DNA of 64,000 nt from Proteromonas lacertae (Eukaryota > Sar > Bigyra > Opalinata > Proteromonadidae), in NCBI GenBank assembly GCA_002245135.1, contig NGBS01000019.1:1-64000 (forward strand), read 5' to 3'. A program made the position numbers and the translations under genes. The notes under the pieces are model-generated. The model ran no database searches and was not told the origin of the DNA. It was given only the letters and a program-made list of their open reading frames with translations. This document shows, in pieces, positions 12,941-26,638 of this stretch; within the stretch, counting starts at the first letter, position 1, and each line of letters starts with the position of its first letter.

Positions 12941-14168
12941 TTACTTCTTCTTGGATATTGGAATGTATTTTGTTCTATATTTCTTTATCATTCCCATCAA
13001 ATAAGCATTAATATTTTTAACACCAGCAAAATTCAATCTACTAAAATCATTAATCAATCTCTCTGATAGATTATTTGGTAAACTACATAAAGCAGTAAGT
13101 GACTTTTTATCAATATCATTTGCAGTAACAGATCCTTTAGCTTTATTCATTATATTCTGTAAAGTATCTGACATGATTTCTTCTGTTGTTTTATCTGCAT
13201 CATTCCTAATTTTCTTTATAGTTGTTTTCATTATATCTTTTGAGGTTTTACTTGTTAAACCTAAACTCTTTGGATCTAACGTTACATTAATCTGTCTATT
13301 ATTCAAAAAACTATGGTGTAATTTTGCAGTTTTCTCTTTCTGTGTAGCTGGAACGTGTAAAAAACAACATCCTTTAAATGAACCATCATTTTTATTCAAC
13401 ATTCTTATATCTTTTACTTCTATTCCATTTTTTTCAAAATGTTTTCGTATCTGATCTTCTTTACAATCATATGGTATTTGGCCAACAAAGAATGACTATT
13501 CTTATAATAAAAAAGTAATATTAATATACAACTTGTCTGTTATTTTTTATTATTTTTATATTCTGTTTTTTTAATTCTTTTGAATCTTCTTTCTTTGTTT
13601 CTTCTGAACCTGCTGCACTTGGATTTTCATCATTTATTTCTTCTTCTTCCTCTTTTTCTTTTGCTTTTTGATTGTTTTTATTCTTCTTATTCTTTTTTCT
13701 TTTCTTTTTTAAGTTGGTTGTTTCTGATAATTCTGCTGAATCGGATGGTAATTTTCTTTTCTTCTTCTCTGAATCTTCTGAATCAATTGGTGTCACTTCA
13801 GTATATACTGCTTGTTCTTCATCTTTTTTCTTTAAATCACCATTAATATGTTTCTTCTTTTTCTTTTGCTTATTTTTCTTCTTTTTTTGTGGATTTTCTG
13901 GATTTTCTGGTATATTCTTACCGTTTTCCATACTTATAGAATCATTATCTATTCCAGCTTTATTATTTACATTCATATTTTCTATATCATCTTTTGAATG
14001 TACAATTAAACTAGTATTCATATCATTAGACTTTATTAGTGGATTACCAGAAAGACTTTGTGAATCTGGTTTGCATAACGGTTTATTACTATCTGTGTTA
14101 CTATTTATCTCTGACTCTTTGATTACAACATTAGAAAATAAGTAAAAATCATCATCATTATCATCCAT
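12941..14168 (-). CDS. RNA-binding protein with one RRM and a Lys/acid-rich N-terminal region
   Basis: A probable nuclear or nucleolar RNA-binding protein. It starts MDDNDDDFYLFSNVV at 14168. Residues of about 90-205 are runs of Lys broken by acidic stretches, typical of nucleolar targeting or condensates. One 34-nt intron (13496-13529) joins RQV to SFFVGQIPYD. This creates an RRM: RNP2-like FFVGQIPY, a helix (CKEDQIRKHFEKNGIEV), then DIRMLNKNDGSFKGCCFLHV (RNP1-like with the usual aromatics replaced by CC) and NNRQINVTL. After the RRM a helical tail ends GVKNINAYLMGMIKKYR, which resembles short C-terminal helical segments of some hnRNP-type proteins, though I cannot name the family. Stop TAA at 12941. 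It is transcribed divergently from the MYB gene, 66 bases away. Confidence 0.75.
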
Positions 14169-14187
14169 TTTATTGTTTCAAAATTTT

Positions 14188-14195
14188 ATTCGTTT
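14188..14195 (+). promoter_or_regulatory. ATTCGTTT motif in the RRM / MYB gap
   Basis: ATTCGTTT lies 40 bases before ATG 14235 and 20 bases outside ATG 14168. A related CTCGTTTT sits at about 14213. Confidence 0.35.
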
Positions 14196-14234
14196 TTATA
14201 GTTTCAAATTTCACTCGTTTTGGTCTAAATACAA

Positions 14235-14983
14235 ATGCCAGCAAGTAAATATGTTAAGAAGTGGACTCCAGAGGAAGATGCGAAAATGAAAGAACTAGTT
14301 AAAATACATGGTTTGAAGAAATGGTGTACGATTGCTGAAAGCTTACCTGGTAGAACTGGAAAACAATGCAGAGAAAGGTATATTATTTGTGCATTATTTT
14401 AGATGGCACAATCAACTTGATCCGTTTATCAAAAGAGGTCCATGGTCTGCAGAAGAAGAAGAGACGTTTAGAAAAGCATTTCTAAAATATGGTAATTGTT
14501 GGGCAAAAATAGCAAGAGAATTACCTGGTAGGACAGATAATGCTGTTAAAAATCATTACAATAGTACAATGAGGAGGCTATCTCGTTTAAATGACTCATC
14601 GGAATATTTGCATGATGATTTAGAGCCGTTATCAGGAGATGAAGAAATATGTGCTGAAACTCCAATTAATGAACCCAAATACGGAAATGAAGATGAAGAA
14701 GATATACCTGTATATATAGATAATATTATTTGTTTATATAGATTCCTTCAGATCCAATGAAAGTTCAATTACATCTGAGTTTGTTGGGAAATTTATTATG
14801 CACATTACCTGTATTTGACACACAAGATTCTAATGTTCCATCAACAATACATTCTTCAGAGACGACACCAAAAGGTATTTATTCATTCAATTTATAATTC
14901 TCATAGAATTTAAACTATTATCACTTAATTCCTCAGCATCTACATCAGTTCCATCATTTCCTGCCTCTGGTTTGTCAAATTAG
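14235..14983 (+). CDS. R2R3-type MYB DNA-binding protein
   Basis: A nuclear DNA-binding protein of the MYB family. Two MYB repeats are evident. The first, [41 protein letters not shown], has all three spaced Trp residues. The second, [36 protein letters not shown], has the usual aromatic substitution at the third position. Introns: 14378-14402 (25 nt, joint shortest seen here) splits the R2 recognition helix; 14710-14741; and 14875-14906, or a longer variant to 14936 that keeps the same frame. The acidic linker and Ser/Pro-rich tail after R3 resemble an activation region. Stop is TAG at 14981-14983. The first ATG at 14235 is used; ATTCGTTT lies 40 bases upstream in the shared promoter gap. 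Confidence 0.9.
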
Positions 14984-15253
14984 AATAATGAATAAGTTAT
15001 ATAATATTATGTAAATATCTCTCTCTATTTATGAAAAATTTGTTTTGTTGGAATATAAGCTTCAATATATATATATATATATATTCCTATTAAAAGATAA
15101 TTTCTCGTAATAATTTCTTTTATAAACTGTGTGGAATAACATGTATAGTTACAAAATGAGAGTGTTTATTTCATATATTATGATAAACTTAACACATTCA
15201 TTTTCATTTTATTCAAGGATAAACAACAAAATATATATTCAATGGTTAATTAA

Positions 15254-18200
15254 TTAACTATCATCTGGTATATGAGTTGGATTTCCCCAACCTGCCGTAG
15301 GTTTAGGATGAAATCTCTTTTCTACTATTTTATAATGATCTACTAATTTATCATTCTGTTCTTCTTCATCATCCAAGTAAAATGCAGGAGGAATGGATAT
15401 CATACTCTTGTACTTTTCATCATTTAGATTAGGTTCTGGTTCACTTAATAAATACTGTTCAAATTGATTAGACTGAATAATAGGTTCATAAGCAGTCAAA
15501 ACATATTGTCTTTGATCAGAATAAATATCATCTTCATCTCCTTCTTTCGAATTATTGTATAGATTCTCACATCTGATTCTCTTCTTATTCAGATATTTGG
15601 ATTTATCACCTTCAATATCTAATCCAATTGGATTTGGTAGTTTTGAACTTTCTAATTCATCATATTTCATAATACCTTTCGCTCTACTACTCAATTCTAT
15701 AACTGTTACATTTCCTTCAATCTTTATTCTATGGCATATTTCTGTAGATGATATCAATAAATAGGATGTAAATTTACCAATAAATTCAGTTGCAGTTGGA
15801 CTTTGGTAATATACTGTTACTTTTTTTCTTTCTTCTGGACTTAATGACATTTCATTTGGTAAAACTCTCATTAGAATCTCTCCATTACTTTCAATTGCTA
15901 AATCTAATTGATTGTAATGAATTTTCCCTGTATTTGTTAAGTATAAAGAATAGTGATAAATTAATCCCTTTGGAATATCACCTATATTTACACTCACTGG
16001 ATGAACTAATTCTGGCAATGCGCCAATTCCACAAATTGATATATCAGAATGTTTTCTATTGGTTAAGAATTGAATTGTTCCATTATATTCAGCTGCTTCT
16101 GTTGGATTAAATTCAATAGGTACTATTTTAGAGAAAATAATAAAATAATATTATATATACTAATTTGTTTTGAATAACTTTGTATTTCTCCTTCTGTATC
16201 TTTAATATAATAACCAACTGGAGCAGAAGTTAACTAAAACAAATATAATTATCTTAACATATATATATATACTTTATATTGAATTGGTACATGACTTTTA
16301 TTACACACAACAAGATTCTTAACATATTCTAATCCAACACAGCAACATCCAAAATCGATTATCTGATTTGGTATTTTATACTCTGGTGTTTCACAAACTC
16401 CTTTTATGATTGTTTCATATTTACCAAAATTTGATTCATATTTGATTGAATTCCTTAATCTTCCACTGACTTTAGGACACCAGGTAATAAAGAAGGTGAC
16501 AGTTTCATTTGCACTAATTGTTGCATTGATTGGAATGATCTAATCAAATAATATAAACATTAAACAATAGATATTATTAATACATTTATTGAAACTGGTG
16601 GATTAACAACCAAATGAATAGGGTATGAACCATAATTCTTTATATGAATTGTTCTTCTTTGTGTTACACCAATTGGACAAATTCCAAAATCCAATAACTT
16701 GAACTCTCTATAAATAATATATATTACATAACAATAACAACATACTCTTCATGTAATTCTGCAGTTTGACAAGATCCTTTAATTTGAATTTTTAACAAAT
16801 CAGATTTGACAGAATGTTTTATTATTAATGAATCATCAAAATCACATACTTTCAAAGGATGAAACAATATGTGAACCTGTTATATATTAGCATAATAATA
16901 TATATTCTATACAGCTTGGGTTTTTCCTGATTCTAAATTGAATTTAATTGGTCTAATTACATAAGGTACTGATGAGTTTGGTGAGTTGATAGATACTGAA
17001 GTTTCTGAACTTCCTTCATTCTTTATATAAAATTTCTTTGTTGATGATTTGTTAAGTTGTAATATACCAAAATCAATTGTTTGAAGTGATGTAGTTAATA
17101 TGGCAGATCCCATTTCGTATCTTATTTCCACTTCATTTTTAGTAAACTGAGATTTCATTACTATTGATGTAAGTCCATTTTCAATTGTTTTAGGAATCTA
17201 TATTCATTAAAAAATCTATTTCATTATTATTAAATACAACAAACAAAAAAAAGATATGAGAGAGATTTCTATTTCCTTAGAAGAAAATGGTTCTAATGTA
17301 AAAACAGGTTCACGTATTACAAAGCCTAATTTTTCAGCATTTAGTATTGTACATGTCATAGGCAGAGACATATCACAAGCATTAACTAATGTAAAAGAAT
17401 CAGAATATTCATTTCCTATCAGAGTAGAATTGAAATGAAGAAAACTCACAGTTGTTTGAACAATTGCTTGTCTTCCCATTCCTTTCAAATATATAATTTT
17501 AGTAGATCCATCTATTTGGTATATAATCTTTGATTCATATTCAGCTTCTTCTATTGGAGTAAAATCTACATGTAGTTCTAAAGAATCTCCTGGTTGTAAT
17601 ACTTGGTGGTTGAATAATGGCCATTCTTCATTCTCTGCAAATGCTCTACTTTTCTGTAATGAGAATGATGTAACATTGGAGATTGCTGTTCCTACATTCT
17701 TTATTACTACACTTTGAGTCAACTATATCATATATATTATAACAATATACTTTAAATCCAATTAAACACTTTCCATAATCAATTACATTATTGTATGGAA
17801 ATTCTATTTTGGGAATACCTCCACCTGCATAACTATCAGAAACGATATAAATCTACAAAAATATACAACGGTATTCTTAATGGTTCTGTACAAGATGTAA
17901 TAAACTTTACAGGATGTCTTTGTATACCAAACAAATGTGAATTATATGTAAATTCAACAGCCACTTTTGTTCCTGGAAATAATGTTCCTTTATTTGGATG
18001 AATCTACACAAAATGAGAAGATGAATATACTGTTAATCCTTCATTATCTGATATAATATTATAATCTGTAGGAATTCCACCTCTATTAGTAAATGATCTT
18101 AGTATTTTTGAAGATTCTCCAATTCTAATTCTTCCAAAGAATAATGGTGATGGATCATTTATAATAATCTGCACATCATGAGGAATTGCTGTTAATGGAA

Positions 18201-21200
18201 TTTCATACTCTGGTACACCTGGAAGAGATGATTCAATAACCAATGTCTATACGTATAATATTCAATAATAATGATAATACTGCTGAAAATGGTTCAGTAT
18301 TTGGCAAACATATATTAATAGTCACTTCTTGTTTGATTTTCTTTGATATGATGAAATTTGCTGGAGATACTTTAATATGAGGTTTCTATAATATATATTA
18401 ATATTAAATACATCTGTTTCAATTACTGGAATATTACTAATTGCTTTCTTTTTTAATCTTCTGTATTTATTCTCTGATTGATTCTTAAATTTCTGTATTA
18501 TATCATTGATATTCTTTGATGTTATATCACCTTCATTATATAATTCTTGAATTAGCTCTTTTGTCTCAGAATCATCAGTTGCTTGAGCTTTACGAGTTGA
18601 TTGTTTTACTGATTTGATTAATGCTTGTTTTCTTTCAGTATTCTCTTTCCTTTCTTCTAATATTTGTTCTAATACAATGTATATTGCCCATTTCCACAAT
18701 TTTCGTAATGATCTTCTCGTTTTTCCTCCTTTTAATGGAACTATAGAAGATATATTATCAATATACAGTAAGGTAAATGTTTACTATTTTCCGATTTATA
18801 ATTATCATTATTTATTCTCCAGTATATTTTTATACCTGTTGGAATTGGATCAAGGTTATAAACAGTTATTTTTTTCGTATATCTATTATCATTAATATAT
18901 ATACTTATATATACATGTAATGTTGAGATATATCACCAAATTCCAAATCACCTAAATGTCTCAATCTTACTGATCCTGATCTTGCTTTCAAATATGTAAT
19001 TATTTGCTGTCCATTTTCAGATTGAAATGATATTGTTGCAGGATAACTATTTATATAATAATAATAATAATATACAATTTAGTACTAGGAACACAAACTA
19101 TTACTCTCACACATACAAATGACAATGGTGGTAATAATAAAGAATCAACACTTTGAATATCATGTGAATATTTCATTTTCAATAATTTATCTCTTTGATT
19201 GATATCTGTTAATAAATATGGTCTTTCTACTATTCCTATCTTATAATAAGGCGAATTGCATGTTACTGTCATCTTTGCTTCTACTGTTCCTGAGTTCTTT
19301 AAGAAGAACCTCTTTTCTATTGATGAATTTGCAGCTATCAATTCAAAATCTAAACCATTCAATATTTTATCTCTTTCATTAATATATTCAGCTTCTAATT
19401 TTGTCAAACCACCAAATGTAACGTAAGTATAAGATAATTCATATTTTTGATTATAAGAAACAGTAAAACAACACTTTATAACTTCTAATGTAATTGGCCT
19501 TATAGAAATCTATTATATAAAATATAGTAATATAAATACAGTAATTATCATTTCAGTTTTAGGAGGTAGATATCCTTCACGCGGAGATATTTCCATAACA
19601 TTATCAAGAATCTTTGTTATATTAAATGATGTTGCTATTGAAGAAACATTTCTTATTATTATATCAAATGTTTTAGTAGTAAATATTGGAATTGGACCGA
19701 GTTCAATGTCTGAGTGAGGTAATTCTTCTTTATATTTGTTATATACCATTAATTCAGGATTTACACCACAACCTTTTATGTAAAATTGATGGATTCCTCC
19801 AATATATCGTATATTCAATGGGATATTGTATTGCTTATCTTCATTCTTTGGAGTGAAGCTGACAAGTAGTGTATCAGATTGATGATAATCAATATGACAA
19901 TTGGACTGTATCTCAAATCCTACTTCTTTCATCTTCTGATACATAGATTTATTTGAATCACTATTTTCTCCTAAAAATTCATCAGATGGTTCTGGTAGTA
20001 TCTCGTAATCATAACTATAATACGTATAATGAATAAAAATACTCTAAAAAGCAAGGATTGGTGATTTTTACTTTTTGTGTAAATTTACCTCCAATCGGTA
20101 ATTTACCAAAATCAATTACATTCAATAAATTGTCAAAACTCATTCTAGGAATGCAGCTATAACCCCACACATCAAATCTCAATTCTTTAAACCTAAATAA
20201 ATGGAATTATATATTGAAATAGTATACTTGTTTTTAATTACCATTAATGCTTGAGTTTGAACATTATCTTCTGTTGGACGATAAGTTAATATAATTTGAG
20301 TCTATATGGATATGAAAATAATCAAATAATAACATACTTTTTGTCCTTGCTCCATATTGCCTATTTTAGGTGTCACTTCAAGAATTGAAGTTGGAACTTG
20401 CTCCATTATATTCAAATCATACTTTAAAAACGAAATTTTTCTACTTGGCTTCTCATCTTCAAATTTGTAGTTATTTATCTTTGTCAATCTCTTTAGTTTA
20501 TGAATATTGTGTTTTAATTGTTTTGCATATTGTAATGAATTCATATCTCCTTTATTTATCTTGAATATATTATATTTATCCTTATTCAATGCTTCTTCTG
20601 TTGATAATGGTTGATATATTTCTATTGTGTAATCTAAATCAATATTTCCTCCATTCTCAATTGATATAACCTTCGTATATTCATCATTTGTTGCACAAAT
20701 ACCAAAACTTATTCCTTCTTTTACTACATATGATGGTGTAATCTTCAAATCAGGAATACCAACAGTACCAATACACTGTAATTCTTCAATAACATTATCA
20801 GTTCCAACCACCATTATTCCAATCTTTTCATTAATTGGATCAATTGTTAAAGGCCTAAAACAACATTCAATCTATTTAAAATAGTATAAATATATTGCAA
20901 TATAATCATACAGTTAGTGAAGAATGTTCTTGAATAACTGGATTTTCAGGAGTAAAAGTAATGAATTGGTTATTGTTTATAAACTTCAATGAAGCTTCAG
21001 CTGTTCCAGAATTAGAACTAATAAGTATAAAAGAAACAATTATATATATACATTTCAAATGAAACAAGATTATTACTACCTAATACAGCTTTACCAAAAT
21101 CAATTATCTTATTTGGTATTTTCAACTGATATTCTCCACCTCTTCCATCACAATTTATAACCAGTGGAATTTGATTTGAATAACTCCAACAGATATTAAT

Positions 21201-24200
21201 CTTACAATTACTCTACAAAACATTATATACAAAAGTTAATATACTGTGGATGTGTCTCTTGGAGTAAATATAATATCAACTAGTAAATCTTTCTTTGGTA
21301 ATATTGTAGCTTTTAGTGGTGAAACAGTATATAGTGAATTATCTGATTTAAATGTAATTGTATCTTTTAATTCACCTATATTATGAAGTATAACTCTTAT
21401 CTTCTTTTGCATGTTGATTTGTACTGAACCAAAACTTAAACTATATTCACTATTTATTATAAGATAGAAATGATTATTATTATTATTATACTATTGATCT
21501 TTTGAATTATCAGAATCATAAATTGTTATAAATGGAGAATGACAAATATATGATAAATCCAAAAAACCATGACTTATACTGTGTGTTTCATCACCAGTGA
21601 ATAATTGAATTCTGTATTTCATTTCATAACCAGGTACTAATGGAAATGCATTTATATTGATCATTTGAGAATTATTTCCACTTAAACTACCATATTCTGG
21701 TGATAGAATAATATTCTTTCCTTTCTTTATTGGAGGTTGTATTAATTGACTTTCTCTTAAGTAAAAAATAGAATTAAGATTATACTAAAAATAATCATTC
21801 AATCATACACATAAAAAAAAAGATATAGAATTACTCTCAATTTCATCAATTTTAATAAACCATTCTAACTTCAGATCAGTTGAATTTTTGAATGAGATTT
21901 TATCTGTCACTACACTTCCTAATTCAATAATACCAAAATCCAATTCTCTATATAAATAAATAATAATGACAATACGATTTAGAAAATTGTATTGATGGTA
22001 AGAAAGTAACACAAAATGGAAATGAGAATGACTTTTCATTTGAATGAGATTTAGTATTTAATGTATATATATTTATCACTCCATCTTTTTTACCTGATAT
22101 TCCTTGCTGAAATTCAATATTCAAAGTGATTTGTTGACCTGAATTTAACAATAAACTATATACCATTATATATAGAACAGAGCAATTATACTTAGTTTTT
22201 TTCTTTAATCCTTTATTCTTATTCTCCAATTTCTCTTCTCTTGTAACTGGAACATATTGATCATAATCCTATAAACATCAATTACAATACTAATATATAC
22301 AACCACTAATTGAGATGAATCCTCAAACAATTTCTTTGCATTAAATTTTGATTCATTTATTTCATAATCTCTATGATCTGTATGTTGACATATTGTTGTA
22401 TTTATTAAATTACCTTCACTAGTTATATCAGCGATTGATACTGGTAAACTACCATTGTTTGTAAGAACAAATGATATTTCGGTGTTTAGATTGTCATTAT
22501 AACTGAAAACTCCAAAATCTATTAAGTTTGGATGTGTTGGATCAGCTTGAAGCGGAAGACCATAATTTGATATTATTGACTAAATGATAAATAATATATA
22601 TACTTCATATCCTGCAAAACCATACAATCTTATCGCATATGTCTGATTGAGTGTTGTTAAAAACAATGTATCACAGTAAGTCTTTGATTCAGTTGGTGTA
22701 AATGTTATACTCAGTGTCTTATCATATGCTTCATTCTTTTCACCTTTATCTGCTTCCAGAACACTCACTGAAGATTCAAAATTAGGAGGAAATGAGATTG
22801 CAGTATATGGAAAATAATTACTTTCTGATGTAATACGAATAGCTTTTGTACAGGAAGAATCAATAGAAACTGAATCAAAATCAATAATAGGAGAAGAGAA
22901 ATTCAATATATAACTACTTACTTGACAAGTTACTATTCCATCAAATAATACAAAATCAAACTTCCTTGTCAGATCATTTATAGTCATTTCAATATTGAAA
23001 TGAACACTTAAATTCGCTTCATAAAAGCCAGGTTCTTTATGATTGAAAAACAAAGGAATTTGAACTGATTGAAATGCTTTAATCTCAGTAGATATTAACT
23101 GTTCATTTTCATTAAATGAAAAATGATCATTTCCTTCAACATGAAGATTCAAAACACCTGTTGAATCAGTTAATGATGTTAATGATATTACACTATTCAC
23201 ATCTAAAGATGGAATTGATTTTGGCATTTCAAATTTTTCACCTAAATTACTTATTACTAACATATTATCATAACCTTTAAAGTTGTATATATCATTTAAA
23301 ACACTATAATCATCTAACACTGCTATATAACCTCTATGAATTACAGTATTCTTTGCTTTTGGATTAATTGTTACTTCAACTTCTAAGATTTGTTTAGGAG
23401 TAAGTTTACCTGTTGTATCTATGTTAATTTGATATGGTGGTGTTACTATAAGATGATATATATTGTCTATAGTTGATAGATTTCTTAATGTTAATAGTAT
23501 TTTCACTGGTTCATCTGAGTTTTTTCTAAATAAATTACCAAATTTGTGTTTTATAGCTAATGATTGAGTTGGTAATGGATCTGGAAGTGGATCAATTTGA
23601 TGTTGAATTAAAGTATCTAAATATTAATATTAGTAAGTATATATATATATATATATATATATACCTTCTTTCTCTTCTTCTTCTTCTTCCTTGTTGATAT
23701 TCTCTATCCATGAATTGATGCATTTATAATATAATAAACTCTCCTGAATTGTGTTATCTTGCTGTTCTGATATATTGGATATATATTTATAATCTGAAGT
23801 GCATAATCCATGAATCTTATATGTATCAAATCTTACCTTTGGTGATATACTTTCCAAAATTATTTCTGTATCAAAAAATCCAAGTTCTTTTGGAGCAAAT
23901 AGAATATTACAATATATTATTGAGTTTTCATTTACTGTAACATATCCACCTTTACTCATTGTTAAACTATTAGTAATAGAGAAACATTTAATGATTATAC
24001 TTGGATTCAAATTGAGTAATTCCATCTTTGTTAGTAAACTCAATTTTACATGAAAAAGTCTCTGAATTTGATAATAAAACATGAAAATCTATTGGTTGAT
24101 CTGATGTATTGATAATAGGTAATGGAATAGTTGTTTTATTATTTGGAGATACAGGAGAACAATAAATATCACTATTATAAGGTATTGTTAATATAGAACC

Positions 24201-26460
24201 AATATAACAATGTAAAGTGATTGGTTGAATATGTGAATTGACTGTTGAAATATACAATGTTGATGAAAACAATCCAATATTCTTTGGTTTTATACGAATC
24301 TATTTATTACATGAATAGTTGATTAGTTATACATTTATTTTGATTGATTGTCCTATTGGAACTAGTGTATTCTCTACTTCCACTTCATCTTCATGACTTC
24401 TTTGGAATATTATTGGTAGATCTCTACTACTTGTACAATTCTTTATTGTCAATACTCTTTCACTATATTCACCAAGTTTAACAGATGGGAAGTTTATATC
24501 TGTTAAATCAGTCTAAATGTATAATAACAATTATTATTATTATTATTATACTTCAAATAATATATCTGACTTTCCTCTTACAGGAATAGAATAAGATTCT
24601 CCTCCTACTGCATGGATATAGAATGTTGTTGAATATTTCCCAATTTCTTTAGGTGAAAAAGTAATCTAAAGTAATTTAATTATTTCTTATTATTATTATT
24701 ATACATTTATATTCTTAAAACTGTTAGGGGGCATTTTTATTGTTGTTTGATTGATTGAAAATATTTCTGATAAATTTGTCAGATTGTCTAATGAGAGTTG
24801 AACTGTTGTCTCTGATAATGATATATTCTGCAATAACAATGTCTAACAGTAATAAATAACAAAGAGTTCAATACATAGGTAGATGTTTCATTTGGTGGAA
24901 CTTCTTCAAATTCAACTGATTTATCACGAATCTATTAATAATATATAAACATAATTATAATAAATACATATAAATATGGTATATTATCTCCAATCAACAA
25001 CAACTTTTGAAGTGAAAAACCTTCGCTTGATCTAACTCTTAAATAACCTTCAATTCTTTTAGATGAACAAAATAAACAAGATGTCGATGGTTTAAATGTA
25101 ATATCAATACTAACTGAATCATGAGGCTTTATATTACCATAAGATGGATAAATTGAAAAGAATAATGATGGATGAACTTGTAGAAAGAATAGATATGTTT
25201 TATCTTTCGATTTATTACACAAATACACTGTCTGTTTCAGTATTCCATGAGGAAATTCAATTATACCACTCTCTGATCGTATATATACAATATCTTCAGG
25301 TGGAAACAATGATGTATAACAGTGACTGTCTATTTCATTCAATATTGTTGATAATATTTCTCTGTGACTTATTGGTATATAATTGCCTAAATATAAAAGT
25401 AATAAACTATATTAATATGTATATATATATACTATAATCATCTATTTTCTTTTGAATCCAATTGTTTCTCAATTTACTATATCCAATTAACTTGATATTT
25501 GGCTGATTCTCATATAATTTCAATATATATTTATCATTTGGTAATACAAACCATTTTGATTGAAATAATCCAACAGATTTTTCTAAATCTAAAATACTAT
25601 TGCTTGAATGTTTACTAATACGATATGAATTGATATTAAATGATAATTCACGAATTAATTTATCATATTTCAATATAATAGAACGATTATAGATTGTATG
25701 TTTATAATTTTCTGTTAATGAATTGAATAAAGCAATCTATAAATAAAACAATTGATAGTAATAAAAATACTTGAATGAAATATATCCTTGTTGAAGATCC
25801 TTCTCCTTCTATTAGCTTTAGACTTTGTTGAAACGAATAACTTATGATTAATTCAATAATTTTTAAAACATATTCTTTTTCTTTTGGATAGTAATACAAA
25901 AGTGATTCTAAATATGAGCCAATTAAAGATATTGTTCTTATTTTACCATGAAAATATGTAAGTGGAGTAAATGCTCTGCTATATTGTATTGGAACAGATA
26001 AATCTAGTATCTGAGTATCATCCTTAACATAATCTGGAGCGAAATACAATTTCAAAAGATTAAGATAAAACTATTATATAAAATAAAATATATTTATAAT
26101 ATATACTGAACATAGAGACTTTTCAAATTTGGTACTTTTAACAGATAATGAGTTTAAACAATAAATTAAGACCAAAGAAGCATGATATCTAATATTTTCT
26201 CCTTCATCATTTTTCATCATATTGAATAACTGGTTTAAGAATGATAGTTTAGTAGGTGGATCCCTATATCATATAAACTGTATTTGATACTGCAGAAAAC
26301 TGGATCTCATTTTTTCATTCATTAGTAATCGGTCAATTGTAAGATATCTAACAGCTAATTCATCTGAACATAAAGAACTTAGAATATCTGAGGGATTATA
26401 TCTTGTAATAGATCTGTTAAGGTTTAATCTTATTTTATTGGCTAAATTTCGATTGCTCAT
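15254..26460 (-). CDS. Giant ASH/MSP-domain axonemal-type protein (HYDIN/CFAP-like)
   Basis: An 11.2-kb gene with about 30 introns of 25-45 nt, read right to left from MSNRNLANKIRLNLNRS. The first 300 or so residues are helical (SLCSDELAVRYLTIDRLLMN; later FTPLTYFHGKIRTISLIGSY) and resemble ARM/HEAT-type repeats. After that the protein is a long chain of beta modules of 100-130 residues. Many open with a DFG-type strand, for example QTIDFGILQLNKSSTKKFYI, RELDFGIIELGSVVTDKISF and KLLDFGICPIGVTQRR, the hallmark of ASH domains found in HYDIN and several CFAP proteins that decorate axonemal microtubules. A Lys/Glu coiled segment interrupts the chain near 18420-18700. The end is PTAGWGNPTHIPDDS, stop TAA 15254-15256. 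I see neither the calponin-homology nor the kinase-like insert that would single out CFAP47 or HYDIN, so no symbol is given. Splice junctions checked near 25385-25440 and 24300-24331 support one gene. Confidence 0.78.
23638..23663. repeat. (TA)n run within an intron
   Basis: An alternating TA run that forms most of one intron of the ASH-domain gene. On the minus strand the intron opens GTATATAT and closes ATTTAG. Confidence 0.8.
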
Positions 26461-26525
26461 AATAAATGTAACTCTATATTACTCTCTTTTTCGATTTTTA
26501 AAAAACAGTTTAAACAAATCAGAAT

Positions 26526-26531
26526 CAAGCC
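26526..26531 (+). promoter_or_regulatory. CAAGCC motif, gap upstream of the ASH-domain gene
   Basis: CAAGCC lies 66 bases outside the start codon of the minus-strand ASH-domain gene (motif on + strand). Confidence 0.4.
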
Positions 26532-26638
26532 TGATATAATGTTTTTTTTTCTTATAACTTCGTGTTGGTGTGATAATAACAATAATTATGTTTTATAAAA
26601 AAAAAAGAATTATTAAATTAATTTATTATCTTTGAATT

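Noticed and set aside
15555-16110. Hydrophobic + strand frames within the ASH-domain gene
   Set aside because: They overlap well-supported minus-strand exons and lack any family pattern; they are antisense shadows of AT-rich coding DNA.
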